Shown: positions 25,990 to 34,373 of the stretch, one piece after another
Numbering within the stretch: position 1 is the first letter of the stretch
Layout of the letters: every line of letters starts with the position of its first letter
Assembly (NCBI RefSeq): GCF_031348265.1
Contig: NZ_CP133771.1
Span: 8,308,001 to 8,372,000 of the forward strand
DNA length: 64,000 nt
Direction: 5' to 3'
From: Streptomyces collinus
Lineage (GTDB): Bacteria; Actinomycetota; Actinomycetes; Streptomycetales; Streptomycetaceae
The notes under the pieces: model-generated
Databases searched by the model: none
What the model was told of the DNA's origin: nothing
What the model saw: the letters and a program-made list of their open reading frames with translations, nothing else
Translations under genes and position numbers: made by a program

Positions 25990-26042
25990 TATACGGAGCC
26001 GTATAGATGGGTCTATGCTCGATCTATACGCCACCGTATAGA
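25990..26042. promoter_or_regulatory. Two palindromic operators between TetR and DUF2867 genes
   Basis: TATACGGAGCCGTATA (25990-26005) is a perfect inverted repeat with 7-bp arms. TCTATACGCCACCGTATAGA (26023-26042) has perfect 8-bp arms around CCAC. Both share the half-site CTATACG/CGTATAG, and the second ends 12 bp before the DUF2867 start. Their centres are ~35 bp apart. This is a textbook dual TetR operator. Confidence 0.85.
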
Positions 26043-26054
26043 CAAGGATCTGCC

Positions 26055-26663
26055 ATGAGCGATCTGCGCCTCCCCTCGACCGACCACACGTCCCGCCCCT
26101 GGCGGATTCACGAGATCGCCGGCGACTTCCGGCTCGAGGATCTGTGGGCGCTGCCGACGCCGGGCGGCCCGGACGACCTGCACCACCTGGTCCAGCAGAT
26201 GGCGGGTGGCGAGGGCGGTCCGGACGGCGGCAACCGCGTGGGTCGCTTCCTCTTCGCGGTGCGCTGGAAGCTCGGAGCGCTGCTCGGCTGGGACAAGCCG
26301 GACTCGGCCGTCGGCGGCCGGGTGGCGTCGCTGCGCGACCGGCTGCCGGACGACCTGCGCGCAGGGCCGCAGGGGCCCGACCTCAGCTCGGCGCCTTTCA
26401 CATCGGTCTTCCAGACACACGACGAATGGGCCGCCGAGTACGCCAACAAGACCATGCACGGGGTGATGCACATCGGCTGGGTCTCCGACGGGAGCGGCGG
26501 CTACCGCGGCCAGATGGCCGTCCTGGTGAAGCCCAACGGCCGCCTCGGCTCCCTGTACATGCTCGGTATCAGACCCTTCCGGTACCTGGGCGTGTACCCG
26601 GCCCTCATGCGGTCGATCGGCCGGGAGTGGCGAGAGAACTCGGCGCGCCGAACAGCACGCTGA
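26055..26663 (+). CDS. DUF2867 domain protein
   Basis: 202 residues. Features match the DUF2867 family of actinobacteria (RFLFAVRWKLGALLGWD, MHGVMHIGWV, PFRYLGVYPALMRSIGREW). These are predicted small soluble proteins with a START/SRPBCC-like character and unknown function. The ATG at 26055 follows AAGGA. Expression is probably repressed by the divergent TetR through the two adjacent palindromes, so it may respond to a small hydrophobic compound. Confidence 0.82.
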   Translation: MSDLRLPSTDHTSRPWRIHEIAGDFRLEDLWALPTPGGPDDLHHLVQQMAGGEGGPDGGNRVGRFLFAVRWKLGALLGWDKPDSAVGGRVASLRDRLPDDLRAGPQGPDLSSAPFTSVFQTHDEWAAEYANKTMHGVMHIGWVSDGSGGYRGQMAVLVKPNGRLGSLYMLGIRPFRYLGVYPALMRSIGREWRENSARRTAR

Positions 26664-26692
26664 CGCCTTCCCTCCTGGTGACGCACGATCCA

Positions 26693-26728
26693 CCCGAGCC
26701 CCTGCTCCTCGAACGGCCGGGGCTCGGG
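26693..26728. terminator. Bidirectional hairpin between convergent genes
   Basis: CCCGAGCCCC / GGGGCTCGGG form a perfect 10-bp stem with a 16-nt loop, midway between the DUF2867 stop and the stop of the small membrane protein. Confidence 0.65.
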
Positions 26729-26755
26729 CGAAAGCACGAGGGGCACCGGAACCGC

Positions 26756-27106
26756 TCAGACCGACGCCAGTACCACCAGATCCACCGCCACCAGCAGTGC
26801 GACCCCCAGCAGCAGCCCGGCCAGCAGCCGTGCGCGGAGCGTGCGGTACACCGTCTCGTACTCGCCCCGCAGTTCCTCCCCTCGCCGGGCCGTGCGCTGC
26901 CACGACGCCCGGGCGAGGGCCAGATGCTCTATCGCGAACTGCCGCTCCACCTCCGCCCGTTGTGCCTCCGGCAACCCGTCGAGCCCGGCGGTGAAGCGGG
27001 CGGCGGCCCTCCGGGACTCCTCGCGCGCGGCGGCGGCCAGCAGATGGCCCTCGACCTCGTTGTGGAACGCCCGCAGGTCCACGGGGAGCCCTTCCATGGC
27101 GGTCAT
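26756..27106 (-). CDS. Small C-terminal membrane protein coupled to ctaD
   Basis: 116 residues. Residues 1-88 are highly charged and helical (RARRGEELRGEYETVYRTL region, probable coiled coil). A single membrane segment, LLAGLLLGVALLVAVDLVVL, occupies the C-terminal ~20 residues, so it is probably tail-anchored. Its ATG overlaps the ctaD stop by 4 bp (ATGA), so the two are co-translated. A role in assembly or stability of the oxidase is suggested only by this coupling; no family name is recognised. Confidence 0.75.
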   Translation of the reverse strand: MTAMEGLPVDLRAFHNEVEGHLLAAAAREESRRAAARFTAGLDGLPEAQRAEVERQFAIEHLALARASWQRTARRGEELRGEYETVYRTLRARLLAGLLLGVALLVAVDLVVLASV

Positions 27107-28710
27107 CGGTGCGTCAACTCCCGCTCCGCCGCCGCGATGGCGTCATGGTGCAGGTCGAACGCCGGAGACTCGCTGCGGATCCTCGGCATGGCGGCGAAGT
27201 TGTGGCGCGGCGGCGGGCAGGAGGTCGCCCACTCCAGGGAGCGGCCGTAACCCCACGGGTCGTCGACCTCGACCGGCTTGCCGTACTTGGCCGTCTTCCA
27301 CACGTTGTAGAAGAACGGCAGCATCGACATGCCGAGCAGGAACGAGAAGACGCTCGACACCGTGTTGAGCGTGGTCAGGCCCTCCACCGCCAGATAGTCC
27401 GGGATCCGCCGCTGCATGCCCCCGGCGCCCAGCCAGTGCTGGACCAGGAACGTGCCGTGGAAGCCGATGAACAGCGTCCAGAAGGTGATCTTGCCGAGAC
27501 GCTCGTCCAGCATCCTGCCGGTGAACTTGGGCCACCAGAAGTGGAAGCCGGAGAACATCGCGAACACGACCGTCCCGAAGATCACGTAATGGAAGTGGGC
27601 CACCACGAAGTACGTGTCCGAGACGTGGAAGTCGATCGGCGGCGAGGCCAGCAGCACACCCGTCAGCCCGCCGAACACGAACGTGATCAGAAAGCCCATG
27701 GCCCACAACATCGGTGTCTCGAAGGACAGCGAGCCCTTCCACATCGTTCCGATCCAGTTGAAGAACTTCACACCGGTCGGTACGGCGATGAGGAACGTCA
27801 TGAAGGAGAAGAACGGCAGCAGCACACCGCCGGTGACGTACATGTGGTGCGCCCACACCGTCACGGACAGGCCCGCGATCGCGATCGTCGCGCCGATCAG
27901 ACCCGTGTAACCGAACATCGGCTTACGGGAGAAGACCGGGATGACCTCGGAGATGATGCCGAAGAACGGCAACGCGATGATGTACACCTCCGGATGGCCG
28001 AAGAACCAGAACAAGTGCTGCCACAACAAGGCCCCGCCGTTGGCGGAGTCGAAGATGTGCGCCCCGAACTTCCGGTCCGCCTCCAGGGCGAACAGGGCCG
28101 CGGCCAGGACCGGGAAGGCGAGCAGGACCAGGACACCGGTCAGCAGCACGTTCCAGGTGAAGATCGGCATGCGGAACATCGTCATGCCCGGGGCGCGCAT
28201 GCAGATGATCGTGGTGATGAAGTTGACCGAGCCGAGGATCGTGCCGAAGCCGGAGAAGGCCAGACCCATGATCCACATGTCGGCGCCGATGCCCGGGGAG
28301 CGGACCGCGTCCGAGAGCGGGCTGTAGGCGAACCAGCCGAAGTCGGCCGCGCCCTGCGGGGTGAGGAAGCCGCCCACCGCGATGAGCGAGCCGAACAGGT
28401 ACAGCCAGTAGGCGAACATGTTCAGCCGCGGGAACGCCACGTCCGGCGCGCCGATCTGCAGCGGCATGATCCAGTTCGCGAAGCCGGCGAACAGCGGCGT
28501 CGCGAACATCAGCAGCATGATCGTGCCGTGCATCGTGAACGCCTGGTTGAACTGCTCGTTCGACATGATCTGCAGACCGGGCCGGGCGAGCTCGGCGCGC
28601 ATGAACAGCGCCATCACGCCGCCGATGACGAAGAACGCGAACGACGTGGCCAGGTACAGCGTGCCGATCGTCTTGTGATCAGTGGTCGTCAGCCACTTGA
28701 GGTGCCTCAT
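27103..28710 (-). CDS. ctaD: Cytochrome c oxidase subunit I (aa3 type)
   Basis: 535 residues, twelve-helix haem-copper oxidase. Conserved features include the haem a ligand segment TMHGTIMLLMFATP, the Cu-B/Tyr loop FWFFGHPEVYIIALPFFGII, and HFHYVIFGTVVFAMF with the haem ligands. It reduces oxygen at the membrane and pumps protons. The ATG at 28710 follows GGCGGGG; streptomycete CtaD often has a longer N-terminus, so this copy is short. No ctaC, ctaE or ctaF genes lie nearby, so it looks like a second, stand-alone ctaD paralogue that must borrow other subunits. Confidence 0.93.
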   Translation of the reverse strand: MRHLKWLTTTDHKTIGTLYLATSFAFFVIGGVMALFMRAELARPGLQIMSNEQFNQAFTMHGTIMLLMFATPLFAGFANWIMPLQIGAPDVAFPRLNMFAYWLYLFGSLIAVGGFLTPQGAADFGWFAYSPLSDAVRSPGIGADMWIMGLAFSGFGTILGSVNFITTIICMRAPGMTMFRMPIFTWNVLLTGVLVLLAFPVLAAALFALEADRKFGAHIFDSANGGALLWQHLFWFFGHPEVYIIALPFFGIISEVIPVFSRKPMFGYTGLIGATIAIAGLSVTVWAHHMYVTGGVLLPFFSFMTFLIAVPTGVKFFNWIGTMWKGSLSFETPMLWAMGFLITFVFGGLTGVLLASPPIDFHVSDTYFVVAHFHYVIFGTVVFAMFSGFHFWWPKFTGRMLDERLGKITFWTLFIGFHGTFLVQHWLGAGGMQRRIPDYLAVEGLTTLNTVSSVFSFLLGMSMLPFFYNVWKTAKYGKPVEVDDPWGYGRSLEWATSCPPPRHNFAAMPRIRSESPAFDLHHDAIAAAERELTHR

Positions 28711-28815
28711 GCCCCGCCTGTTTCCGCGCCCCGCCCGGACGTCACACTTCACCGGCGCGACGAGAATCACGAAACAGGGTGTGACGATCGAGAAGATGCC
28801 GGACACGTACGGGAC

Positions 28816-29376
28816 ATGAGCAACGACGAGATCTTCGCCGCTGCCTACCGCGAGCACTACTGGGCGGTCAGCCGTTATGTCGCCCGGCGACTGGACGGGC
28901 GGGCCGGCGACGTGGAGGAAGTGGTGGCGGAGGTGTTCACGGTCGCCTGGCGGCGCCGGGCCGACCTCCCGGCCGCCGCGCTGCCCTGGCTGTACGGCGT
29001 GGCACGCAACTGCCTGGCCAACGCGGTACGCGGCCACGGCCGTCGCCGCAGGCTCGTCGACCGGCTCGGCAACGACGACACCGCGCACGGCCGGCACATC
29101 GCGGTGGGCCCCGACGCCGACACGCCCGGCGGCTGGGTGCACGAGGCACTCGCCCGGCTCTCCGCCGCCGACCAGGAGGTGCTGCGGCTGACGGCCTGGG
29201 AGCAACTCGGCATCGACGAGGTCGCCGTCGTCCTCGGCTGCGGCACCCGGGCCGCGTCCATGCGGCTGCACCGGGCCCGGCGCCGCCTCAGAGCCGAGAT
29301 CGACCGGATGCGTCCCGAGCCCCCGATCGCCGAGCACTCCTGCATGACCGCCCCGAAGGAACACGGCCATGGCTGA
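28816..29376 (+). CDS. ECF-type sigma factor (RNA polymerase sigma-70 family)
   Basis: 186 residues. Region 2 spans ~8-70 (YREHYWAVSRYVARRLDGRAGDVEEVVAEVFTVAW). Region 4 spans ~113-165 (LARLSAADQEVLRLTAWEQLGIDEVAVVLGC, MRLHRARRRLR). The ATG is at 28816. Its 3' end overlaps the next gene by 8 bp, so the pair is co-expressed. The pairing with a CU044_5270-family membrane protein is standard in actinobacteria. An inverted pair GTCACAC/GTGTGAC (28741-28747 and 28779-28785) lies just upstream. Confidence 0.92.
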   Translation: MSNDEIFAAAYREHYWAVSRYVARRLDGRAGDVEEVVAEVFTVAWRRRADLPAAALPWLYGVARNCLANAVRGHGRRRRLVDRLGNDDTAHGRHIAVGPDADTPGGWVHEALARLSAADQEVLRLTAWEQLGIDEVAVVLGCGTRAASMRLHRARRRLRAEIDRMRPEPPIAEHSCMTAPKEHGHG

Positions 29377-30442
29377 CGAACTCGAACTGCTGCGCAGCGC
29401 CGACCCCGCGCCGCCATTTGGCCCCCACTTCGGCGACGGCCCCCTGGACCACAACGCCGAGCGCCGGCTCGAACAACTGCTGCGCGACCCGGGGAACGGA
29501 CTCCCCGCACGGCCACGCGGCCGACGCGGCCTGCTCTCCGACCGTCGGTACCCCGAGGGCCGGCGCCCCGGCCCCGTGCGGGTCCTGCTGCTCCCGGGGC
29601 CCCGCCGGCTCCGGCTGGCCTGGGGCCTCGTCGCCACCGCCGTCGTCGCCGCCCTGACCCTCACCCTCGTCCTGAGCGGACCGAGCACCCCGCCCGCGGT
29701 CGCCGCGCCCCGACCGCTGGTGGTCGAGACCGGCTCCACACCCGTGCCCCTGCACCGCATGGCCGAGCGGGCGTCGGCCGTGGCCGGGACCGACGACGCG
29801 CCCCGCCTGCGCAAGGGCACGCACGTGCAGTCCTGGAGTCTCGGCATGTCCGACGACAGGCCCCCGATCACCCTGCCCGAGGAGCGCATCGTGCGCTGGC
29901 GGGCCGACGACAGCCACACCGAACTCGTCGTGGCCACGGACCCCAGGCATCCGGGCCGCCCGGTCCTCTCGGACGAGGGTGGCGAACCGCACCTCGTCGA
30001 CGACGGCCACGTCCTGCTCGACCGGACCTACCCGCCGAGCTGGAGCGACGCCCCGCCCAAGTCGCCCCCGCCCCGCGACCCGGCCCGGCTGCGCGCCTAC
30101 CTGATGGAGGCTCAGTACACCGACACCCCGCTGACCACGCCCGAGTTGCTCGACGCCATGGCGACGCTGCTCGACAACTGGACCCTCGGCGCACGGGAGA
30201 GCGCGGCGCTCGCCCGGCTCCTGGCCGGCGCCGAGGGACTGCGGCCGGTCGGCCGGGTGACCGACCGGCTGGGCCGGCGCGGCCAGGCCTACGTGAACGA
30301 CACCGGCGGTGTCCGCCGCATGCTGATCATGGACGTGGCCACCGGCGCCGTCCTCGGACTGGAGAGCACCCTCAAGGAGCCGGATCCCGAGTACGGCGTC
30401 GAAAAGGGCGCCGTCATGTCGTACAGCGCCTGGATGCGCTGA
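29369..30442 (+). CDS. CU044_5270 family protein (putative sigma partner)
   Basis: 357 residues. The N-terminal ~80 residues are cytoplasmic and arginine-rich. One membrane segment follows (LAWGLVATAVVAALTLTLVL), then a long outer domain ending with GGVRRMLIMDVATGAVLGLES. This matches the family usually encoded right after ECF sigma factors and thought to act as their membrane partner or anti-sigma factor. The 8-bp overlap with the sigma gene supports that role; it has not been proved for this family. Confidence 0.85.
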   Translation: MADELELLRSADPAPPFGPHFGDGPLDHNAERRLEQLLRDPGNGLPARPRGRRGLLSDRRYPEGRRPGPVRVLLLPGPRRLRLAWGLVATAVVAALTLTLVLSGPSTPPAVAAPRPLVVETGSTPVPLHRMAERASAVAGTDDAPRLRKGTHVQSWSLGMSDDRPPITLPEERIVRWRADDSHTELVVATDPRHPGRPVLSDEGGEPHLVDDGHVLLDRTYPPSWSDAPPKSPPPRDPARLRAYLMEAQYTDTPLTTPELLDAMATLLDNWTLGARESAALARLLAGAEGLRPVGRVTDRLGRRGQAYVNDTGGVRRMLIMDVATGAVLGLESTLKEPDPEYGVEKGAVMSYSAWMR

Positions 30443-30529
30443 TCACACCCCGGCGGCACCGAGCCGCCGGGCGGCGGCCTCCACCGTCTGCTCCAGCAGC
30501 GTGCGACCTGTGGTGCTCCACCTCAGTGC
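30443..30529 (-). pseudogene. Possible C-terminal gene remnant
   Basis: A 28-codon open stretch ends in TGA just after the CU044_5270 gene. It reads as a normal helical protein tail (TGRTLLEQTVEAAARRLGAA) with good codon use, but an in-frame stop lies immediately before it and no start is present. It may be what remains of a deleted gene, or chance. Too short to assign. Confidence 0.3.
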
Positions 30530-30574
30530 CCGTCATGGCCCGGCCCACCCTGACGGAGCCCGGTGACGATCCGG

Positions 30575-30937
30575 CTACTCGTCCCAGGCCTGGACCAGGG
30601 TCTGCTCGGCGATCTTGCCGTCGCGGAGCCCGATCATCGACTCGGACAGCACGCGCACCCCGTCCGCGTACTGGCAGCTCTCGCTGTAGGCGGCCTCGTC
30701 GCCCTGGATGACGCACCGCTCCAGCTTGTGCGACATGTCGCGGCTGTAGACGTCCTCCAGCATCCGGCCGATCTCCTCCCGGCCGTGCAGGACCTTGGGG
30801 TGGCTGGGCTGGGTCGTGCGGTCCACGATGCGCAGCTCCGCATCGTCGGCGTACAGGGAGAGCAGGATGTCCGGATCCCCTTCCACGCCTTGGCGCAGGG
30901 TGTCCCGGTCGAAGGCGGGGTCTGCCGCGGTTCCCAT
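30575..30937 (-). CDS. NTF2-like / SnoaL-type nuclear transport factor fold protein
   Basis: 120 residues with an excellent ribosome site (AAGGAGGT) before the ATG at 30937. FDRDTLRQGVEGDPDILLSLYADDAELRIVD, GREEIGRMLEDVYSRDM and LSESMIGLRDGKIAEQTLVQAW follow the ketosteroid-isomerase-like fold. These proteins are small isomerases, hydrolases or binding proteins; the substrate is unknown. It stands alone between probable relics. Confidence 0.85.
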   Translation of the reverse strand: MGTAADPAFDRDTLRQGVEGDPDILLSLYADDAELRIVDRTTQPSHPKVLHGREEIGRMLEDVYSRDMSHKLERCVIQGDEAAYSESCQYADGVRVLSESMIGLRDGKIAEQTLVQAWDE

Positions 30938-31107
30938 GATGACCTCCTTCGCAGGGCCGCGGCCCGCCGGGAGCGGACCGCGAAAAGCCTCTCCTGTCGA
31001 GCGTCCTCCCGCCCGGCGGGCTCGGCAAGCGCAACCGGAACACTGGGCCTGACGGGTGAGAGGCACCGCCCGCCCGTGGCCGCCGGGGACCCGCACGCGA
31101 TGCGACA

Positions 31108-31348
31108 GGCACGATCTCAACACGACGTATCGGCGGCGCCGTTGGTCTCGCCGCCGGGGTCACCGGCCTCGCCGCGCCGATGGCGAACGCGGCCGACGCG
31201 GAAGCGAAGAGCCCGCTCAGCCCGATGGCCACGTTCGACTCGCTGACCGTGAGCGACATCCCCGCCGCGCACAAGGACGGGATCCCGCGGCCCTCCTCGC
31301 AGCCGGCCGGGCTCCACCGCCTCAACGACCTCGGCCGGCTGAACACGC
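31108..31348 (+). pseudogene. Relic of a small secreted protein gene
   Basis: The frame reads as an export signal and mature start: STRRIGGAVGLAAGVTGLAAP, then MANAADAEAKSPLSPMATFD, ending near LHRLNDLGRLN. It resembles small secreted streptomycete proteins. However, no ATG, GTG or TTG lies in frame between the upstream stop (31057) and the hydrophobic stretch. At ~31348 the frame also runs into the 3' end of the convergent ABC exporter gene and stops at 31404 in sequence antisense to it. Both ends thus look damaged. No intact gene is seen in 30938-31358. Confidence 0.5.
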
Positions 31349-31358
31349 GTGTCCGGGC

Positions 31359-33113
31359 TCAGTCCGCGGTGGCGAGGAACTGCGTCGCCGCCAGCTCCGC
31401 GTAGAGCGGATCGGCCGTCACGAGTTCGCGGTGCGTGCCGACGGCCCGGACCCGGCCCGCGTCCATCACCACGATCCGGTCGGCCATCGTCACCGTCGAC
31501 AGCCGGTGCGCCACCACGAGGACCGTGGTCGTGCGGGCCACGTCCGCGACGGTGTCGCGCAGCGCCGCCTCGTTCACCGCGTCCAGCTGCGAGGTCGCCT
31601 CGTCGAGCAGCAGCAGCCGGGGCCGGCGCAGCAGCGCGCGGGCGATGGCGACGCGCTGCCGCTCACCGCCGGACAGCTTGGTGCCGCGGTGCCCGACCAG
31701 CGTGTCGAGGCCGCCGGGCAGCCGGGCGACCAGGCCGTCGAGCCGGGTCGTCTTGAGTACCCGAGCGAGGGCGTCCTCGTCGGCCTCGGGGTTGCCCAGC
31801 AGCAGGTTGTCCCGCAGGGAGCCCGACAGGACCGGAGCGTCCTGCTCCACGTAGCCGATCGCGGCGCGCAGCCGGGGCAGCTCCCAGTCGTCGAGGTCCC
31901 GCCCGTCCAGCGTGATCACGCCGGACTCGGGGTCGTAGAAGCGCTCGATCAGGGAGAAGACGGTGGTCTTGCCGGCGCCGGACGGGCCGACGAAGGCCGT
32001 CATGCCCTGCGCGGGCACGGTGAAGGTCACTCCCTGGTGGACGTGGGGCAGGTCGTCGGCGTAGCGGAAGCGGACGTCGTCGAAGGCGAGGGCGGCGGGC
32101 TCGGCGCCGGGGGAGGGCAGCGGGGCGGCCCCGGCGGCCGGCTCGGCGGGCAGGCGCAGGGCCTCCTGGATGCGGGTGAGGGCCGCGGCGCCCGTCTGGT
32201 ACTGGGTGACGGCGCCGACGACCTGCTGTATCGGCGACATCAGGTAGAAGACGAACAGCAGGAACGCGACCAGCGTGCCCACGTCGATCGCGCCGGTCGC
32301 GACCCGGGCGCCGCCCACCGCGAGCACCGTGATGAAGGCGACCTGCATGGACAGCCCCGCCGTGTTGCCCGCGGCGGCCGACCACTTGGCGGCCCGCACA
32401 CTCTGCCGCCACGACTCCTGCGCCGCCTCGTGCAGCGTCCGCTCCTCGCGGTGTTCCGCGCCGGACGCCTTCACGGTGCGCAGGGCGCCGAGGATCCGCT
32501 CCAGCGAGGCACCCATGACACCCACCGCGTCCTGCGCCTGCCGGCTCGCCTTGTTGATGCGCGGCACGATCACTCCGAGAACCACACCGGCGCCCAGGAT
32601 CACGGCCAGGGTGACGCCCAGCAGCACGGAGTCCACCACGCCCATCATCACCACGGTGGCGACGAGCGTCAGCCCGCCCGTGCCCAGGCCGACCAGCGAG
32701 TCGGTGGTGACCGCGCGCAGCAGCGTGGTGTCGGAGGTGATGCGGGCCATCAGGTCTCCGGGCTCGCTGCGGTCCACGGCCGTGATCCGCAGCCGCAGCA
32801 GATACGACGACAGGGCACGCCGCGCGCCGAGCACCACCGACTCGGCGGTGCGGGTCAGCACGTACGAACCCAGCGCGCCCACCGCCGCGTTGGCCACGAC
32901 CAGGGCCGACATCGCCAGCAGGGCGCCGGTGATGGCCCGCTCGTGCGAGAGGTCGTCGATCAGCTCGCGCGCCACCAGCGGCAGCAGCAGTCCGGTCGCC
33001 CCGGTGACGAGCGAGAGCAGCGCCCCGGCCAGCAGGGACCAGCGGTGGGGCCGTACGTATCCGAGGAGCTGCCGCCACGCGGGCATGGCCGTCTCGGTCT
33101 CTGCGATGCTCAC
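31359..33113 (-). CDS. ABC exporter, fused permease and ATPase
   Basis: 584 residues. Six membrane helices lie in ~20-300. The nucleotide-binding domain follows with Walker A GPSGAGKTT, signature LSGGERQRVAIARAL, Walker B LLLLDEATSQLD and H-loop VVAHRLSTV. This is a half-size type IV exporter that works as a homodimer; drug, lipid or peptide substrates are all possible. It is divergent from the mycothiol dehydrogenase gene across ~170 bp. Confidence 0.93.
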   Translation of the reverse strand: MSIAETETAMPAWRQLLGYVRPHRWSLLAGALLSLVTGATGLLLPLVARELIDDLSHERAITGALLAMSALVVANAAVGALGSYVLTRTAESVVLGARRALSSYLLRLRITAVDRSEPGDLMARITSDTTLLRAVTTDSLVGLGTGGLTLVATVVMMGVVDSVLLGVTLAVILGAGVVLGVIVPRINKASRQAQDAVGVMGASLERILGALRTVKASGAEHREERTLHEAAQESWRQSVRAAKWSAAAGNTAGLSMQVAFITVLAVGGARVATGAIDVGTLVAFLLFVFYLMSPIQQVVGAVTQYQTGAAALTRIQEALRLPAEPAAGAAPLPSPGAEPAALAFDDVRFRYADDLPHVHQGVTFTVPAQGMTAFVGPSGAGKTTVFSLIERFYDPESGVITLDGRDLDDWELPRLRAAIGYVEQDAPVLSGSLRDNLLLGNPEADEDALARVLKTTRLDGLVARLPGGLDTLVGHRGTKLSGGERQRVAIARALLRRPRLLLLDEATSQLDAVNEAALRDTVADVARTTTVLVVAHRLSTVTMADRIVVMDAGRVRAVGTHRELVTADPLYAELAATQFLATAD

Positions 33114-33284
33114 GGCGCTCCCTGGGCGTCGGCGGAGCGTTCAGGCTACGTCGCCGCCGACACGCCCGGCCTGCCCTTTCCGCCCTTTCCCGGCCGAGGA
33201 GGGTGGCCGATCCGCGTTCCTTACCGATCAGTCGCGCGTAGGGTCGGAGAGGAACGGACCCCGGCCGACGAAGGAGTCAGCACC

Positions 33285-34373
33285 ATGGCCCAGGAAGTAC
33301 GCGGCGTGATCGCCCCCGGCAAGGACGAGCCGGTGCGGATCGAGACGGTCGTGGTGCCCGACCCCGGCCCGGGCGAGGCCGTGGTGCAGGTGCAGGCCTG
33401 CGGGGTGTGCCACACCGACCTGCACTACAAGCAGGGCGGCATCAACGACGAGTTCCCGTTCCTGCTCGGCCACGAGGCCGCCGGCGTGGTCGAGGCCGTC
33501 GGCCCCGGCGTCAGCGACGTCGAGCCCGGTGACTTCGTGATCCTCAACTGGCGTGCGGTGTGCGGGAAGTGCCGGGCCTGTCTGCGTGGGCGGCCCTGGT
33601 ACTGCTTCGACACGCACAACGCGCAGCAGAAGATGACCCTGGCCTCGACCGGCCAGGAGCTGTCCCCGGCCCTCGGCATCGGTGCCTTCGCCGAGAAGAC
33701 GCTGGTCGCGGCCTGCCAGTGCACCAAGGTCGACCCGCGCGTGGCCCCGCAGGTCGCCGGACTGCTGGGCTGCGGCGTGATGGCCGGCATCGGCGCCGCG
33801 ATCAACACGGGGAACGTCGGCCGGGGCGACTCGGTCGCCGTCATCGGCTGCGGCGGGGTCGGCGACGCGGCCATCGCCGGATCGCGGCTGGCCGGAGCGG
33901 CGACGATCATCGCCGTCGACATCGACGACCGCAAGCTGCAGACCGCCCGCTCCATGGGCGCCACCCACACCGTCAACTCGCGCGAGAACGACCCGGTCGA
34001 GGCGATCCGCGAACTCACCGGCGGCTTCGGCGCCGACGTCGTCATCGAGGCCGTCGGCCGCCCCGAGACGTACAAGCAGGCCTTCTACGCCCGTGACCTC
34101 GCCGGCACGGTCGTCCTCGTCGGCGTCCCCACCCCCGAGATGAAGCTCGACCTGCCGCTGCTCGACGTCTTCGGCCGCGGCGGAGCGCTGAAGTCGAGCT
34201 GGTACGGCGACTGCCTGCCCTCCCGCGACTTCCCCATGCTGATCGACCTGCATCTGCAGGGGCGTCTGGACCTCGCCGCGTTCGTCACGGAGACGATCCA
34301 GCTCGACGAGGTGGAGAAGGCGTTCGAGCGGATGCACCACGGCGACGTGCTGCGCTCGGTGGTGGTGCTGTGA
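33285..34373 (+). CDS. mscR: S-(hydroxymethyl)mycothiol dehydrogenase
   Basis: 362 residues, zinc medium-chain dehydrogenase. QACGVCHTDLHYKQGGIND, GHEAAG and VCGKCRACLRGRPWYC supply the catalytic and structural zinc ligands; GCGGVGDAAIAG binds NAD. These match the mycothiol-dependent formaldehyde dehydrogenase/nitrosomycothiol reductase of actinobacteria. It oxidises the formaldehyde-mycothiol adduct. The ATG follows AAGGAG. Its TGA overlaps the ATG of the next gene by one base, coupling the pair. A TAGGGT element ~45 bp upstream could be the -10. Confidence 0.93.
   Translation: MAQEVRGVIAPGKDEPVRIETVVVPDPGPGEAVVQVQACGVCHTDLHYKQGGINDEFPFLLGHEAAGVVEAVGPGVSDVEPGDFVILNWRAVCGKCRACLRGRPWYCFDTHNAQQKMTLASTGQELSPALGIGAFAEKTLVAACQCTKVDPRVAPQVAGLLGCGVMAGIGAAINTGNVGRGDSVAVIGCGGVGDAAIAGSRLAGAATIIAVDIDDRKLQTARSMGATHTVNSRENDPVEAIRELTGGFGADVVIEAVGRPETYKQAFYARDLAGTVVLVGVPTPEMKLDLPLLDVFGRGGALKSSWYGDCLPSRDFPMLIDLHLQGRLDLAAFVTETIQLDEVEKAFERMHHGDVLRSVVVL

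Noticed and set aside
27109..28815. Very long plus-strand frame leading into the ECF sigma factor
   Set aside because: It is antisense to ctaD and Arg/Glu-rich. The sigma factor proper begins at the ATG at 28816.
31056..33284. Long plus-strand extension upstream of mscR
   Set aside because: Antisense to the ABC exporter, whose Walker motifs prove the other strand; the dehydrogenase start at 33285 has a good ribosome site.
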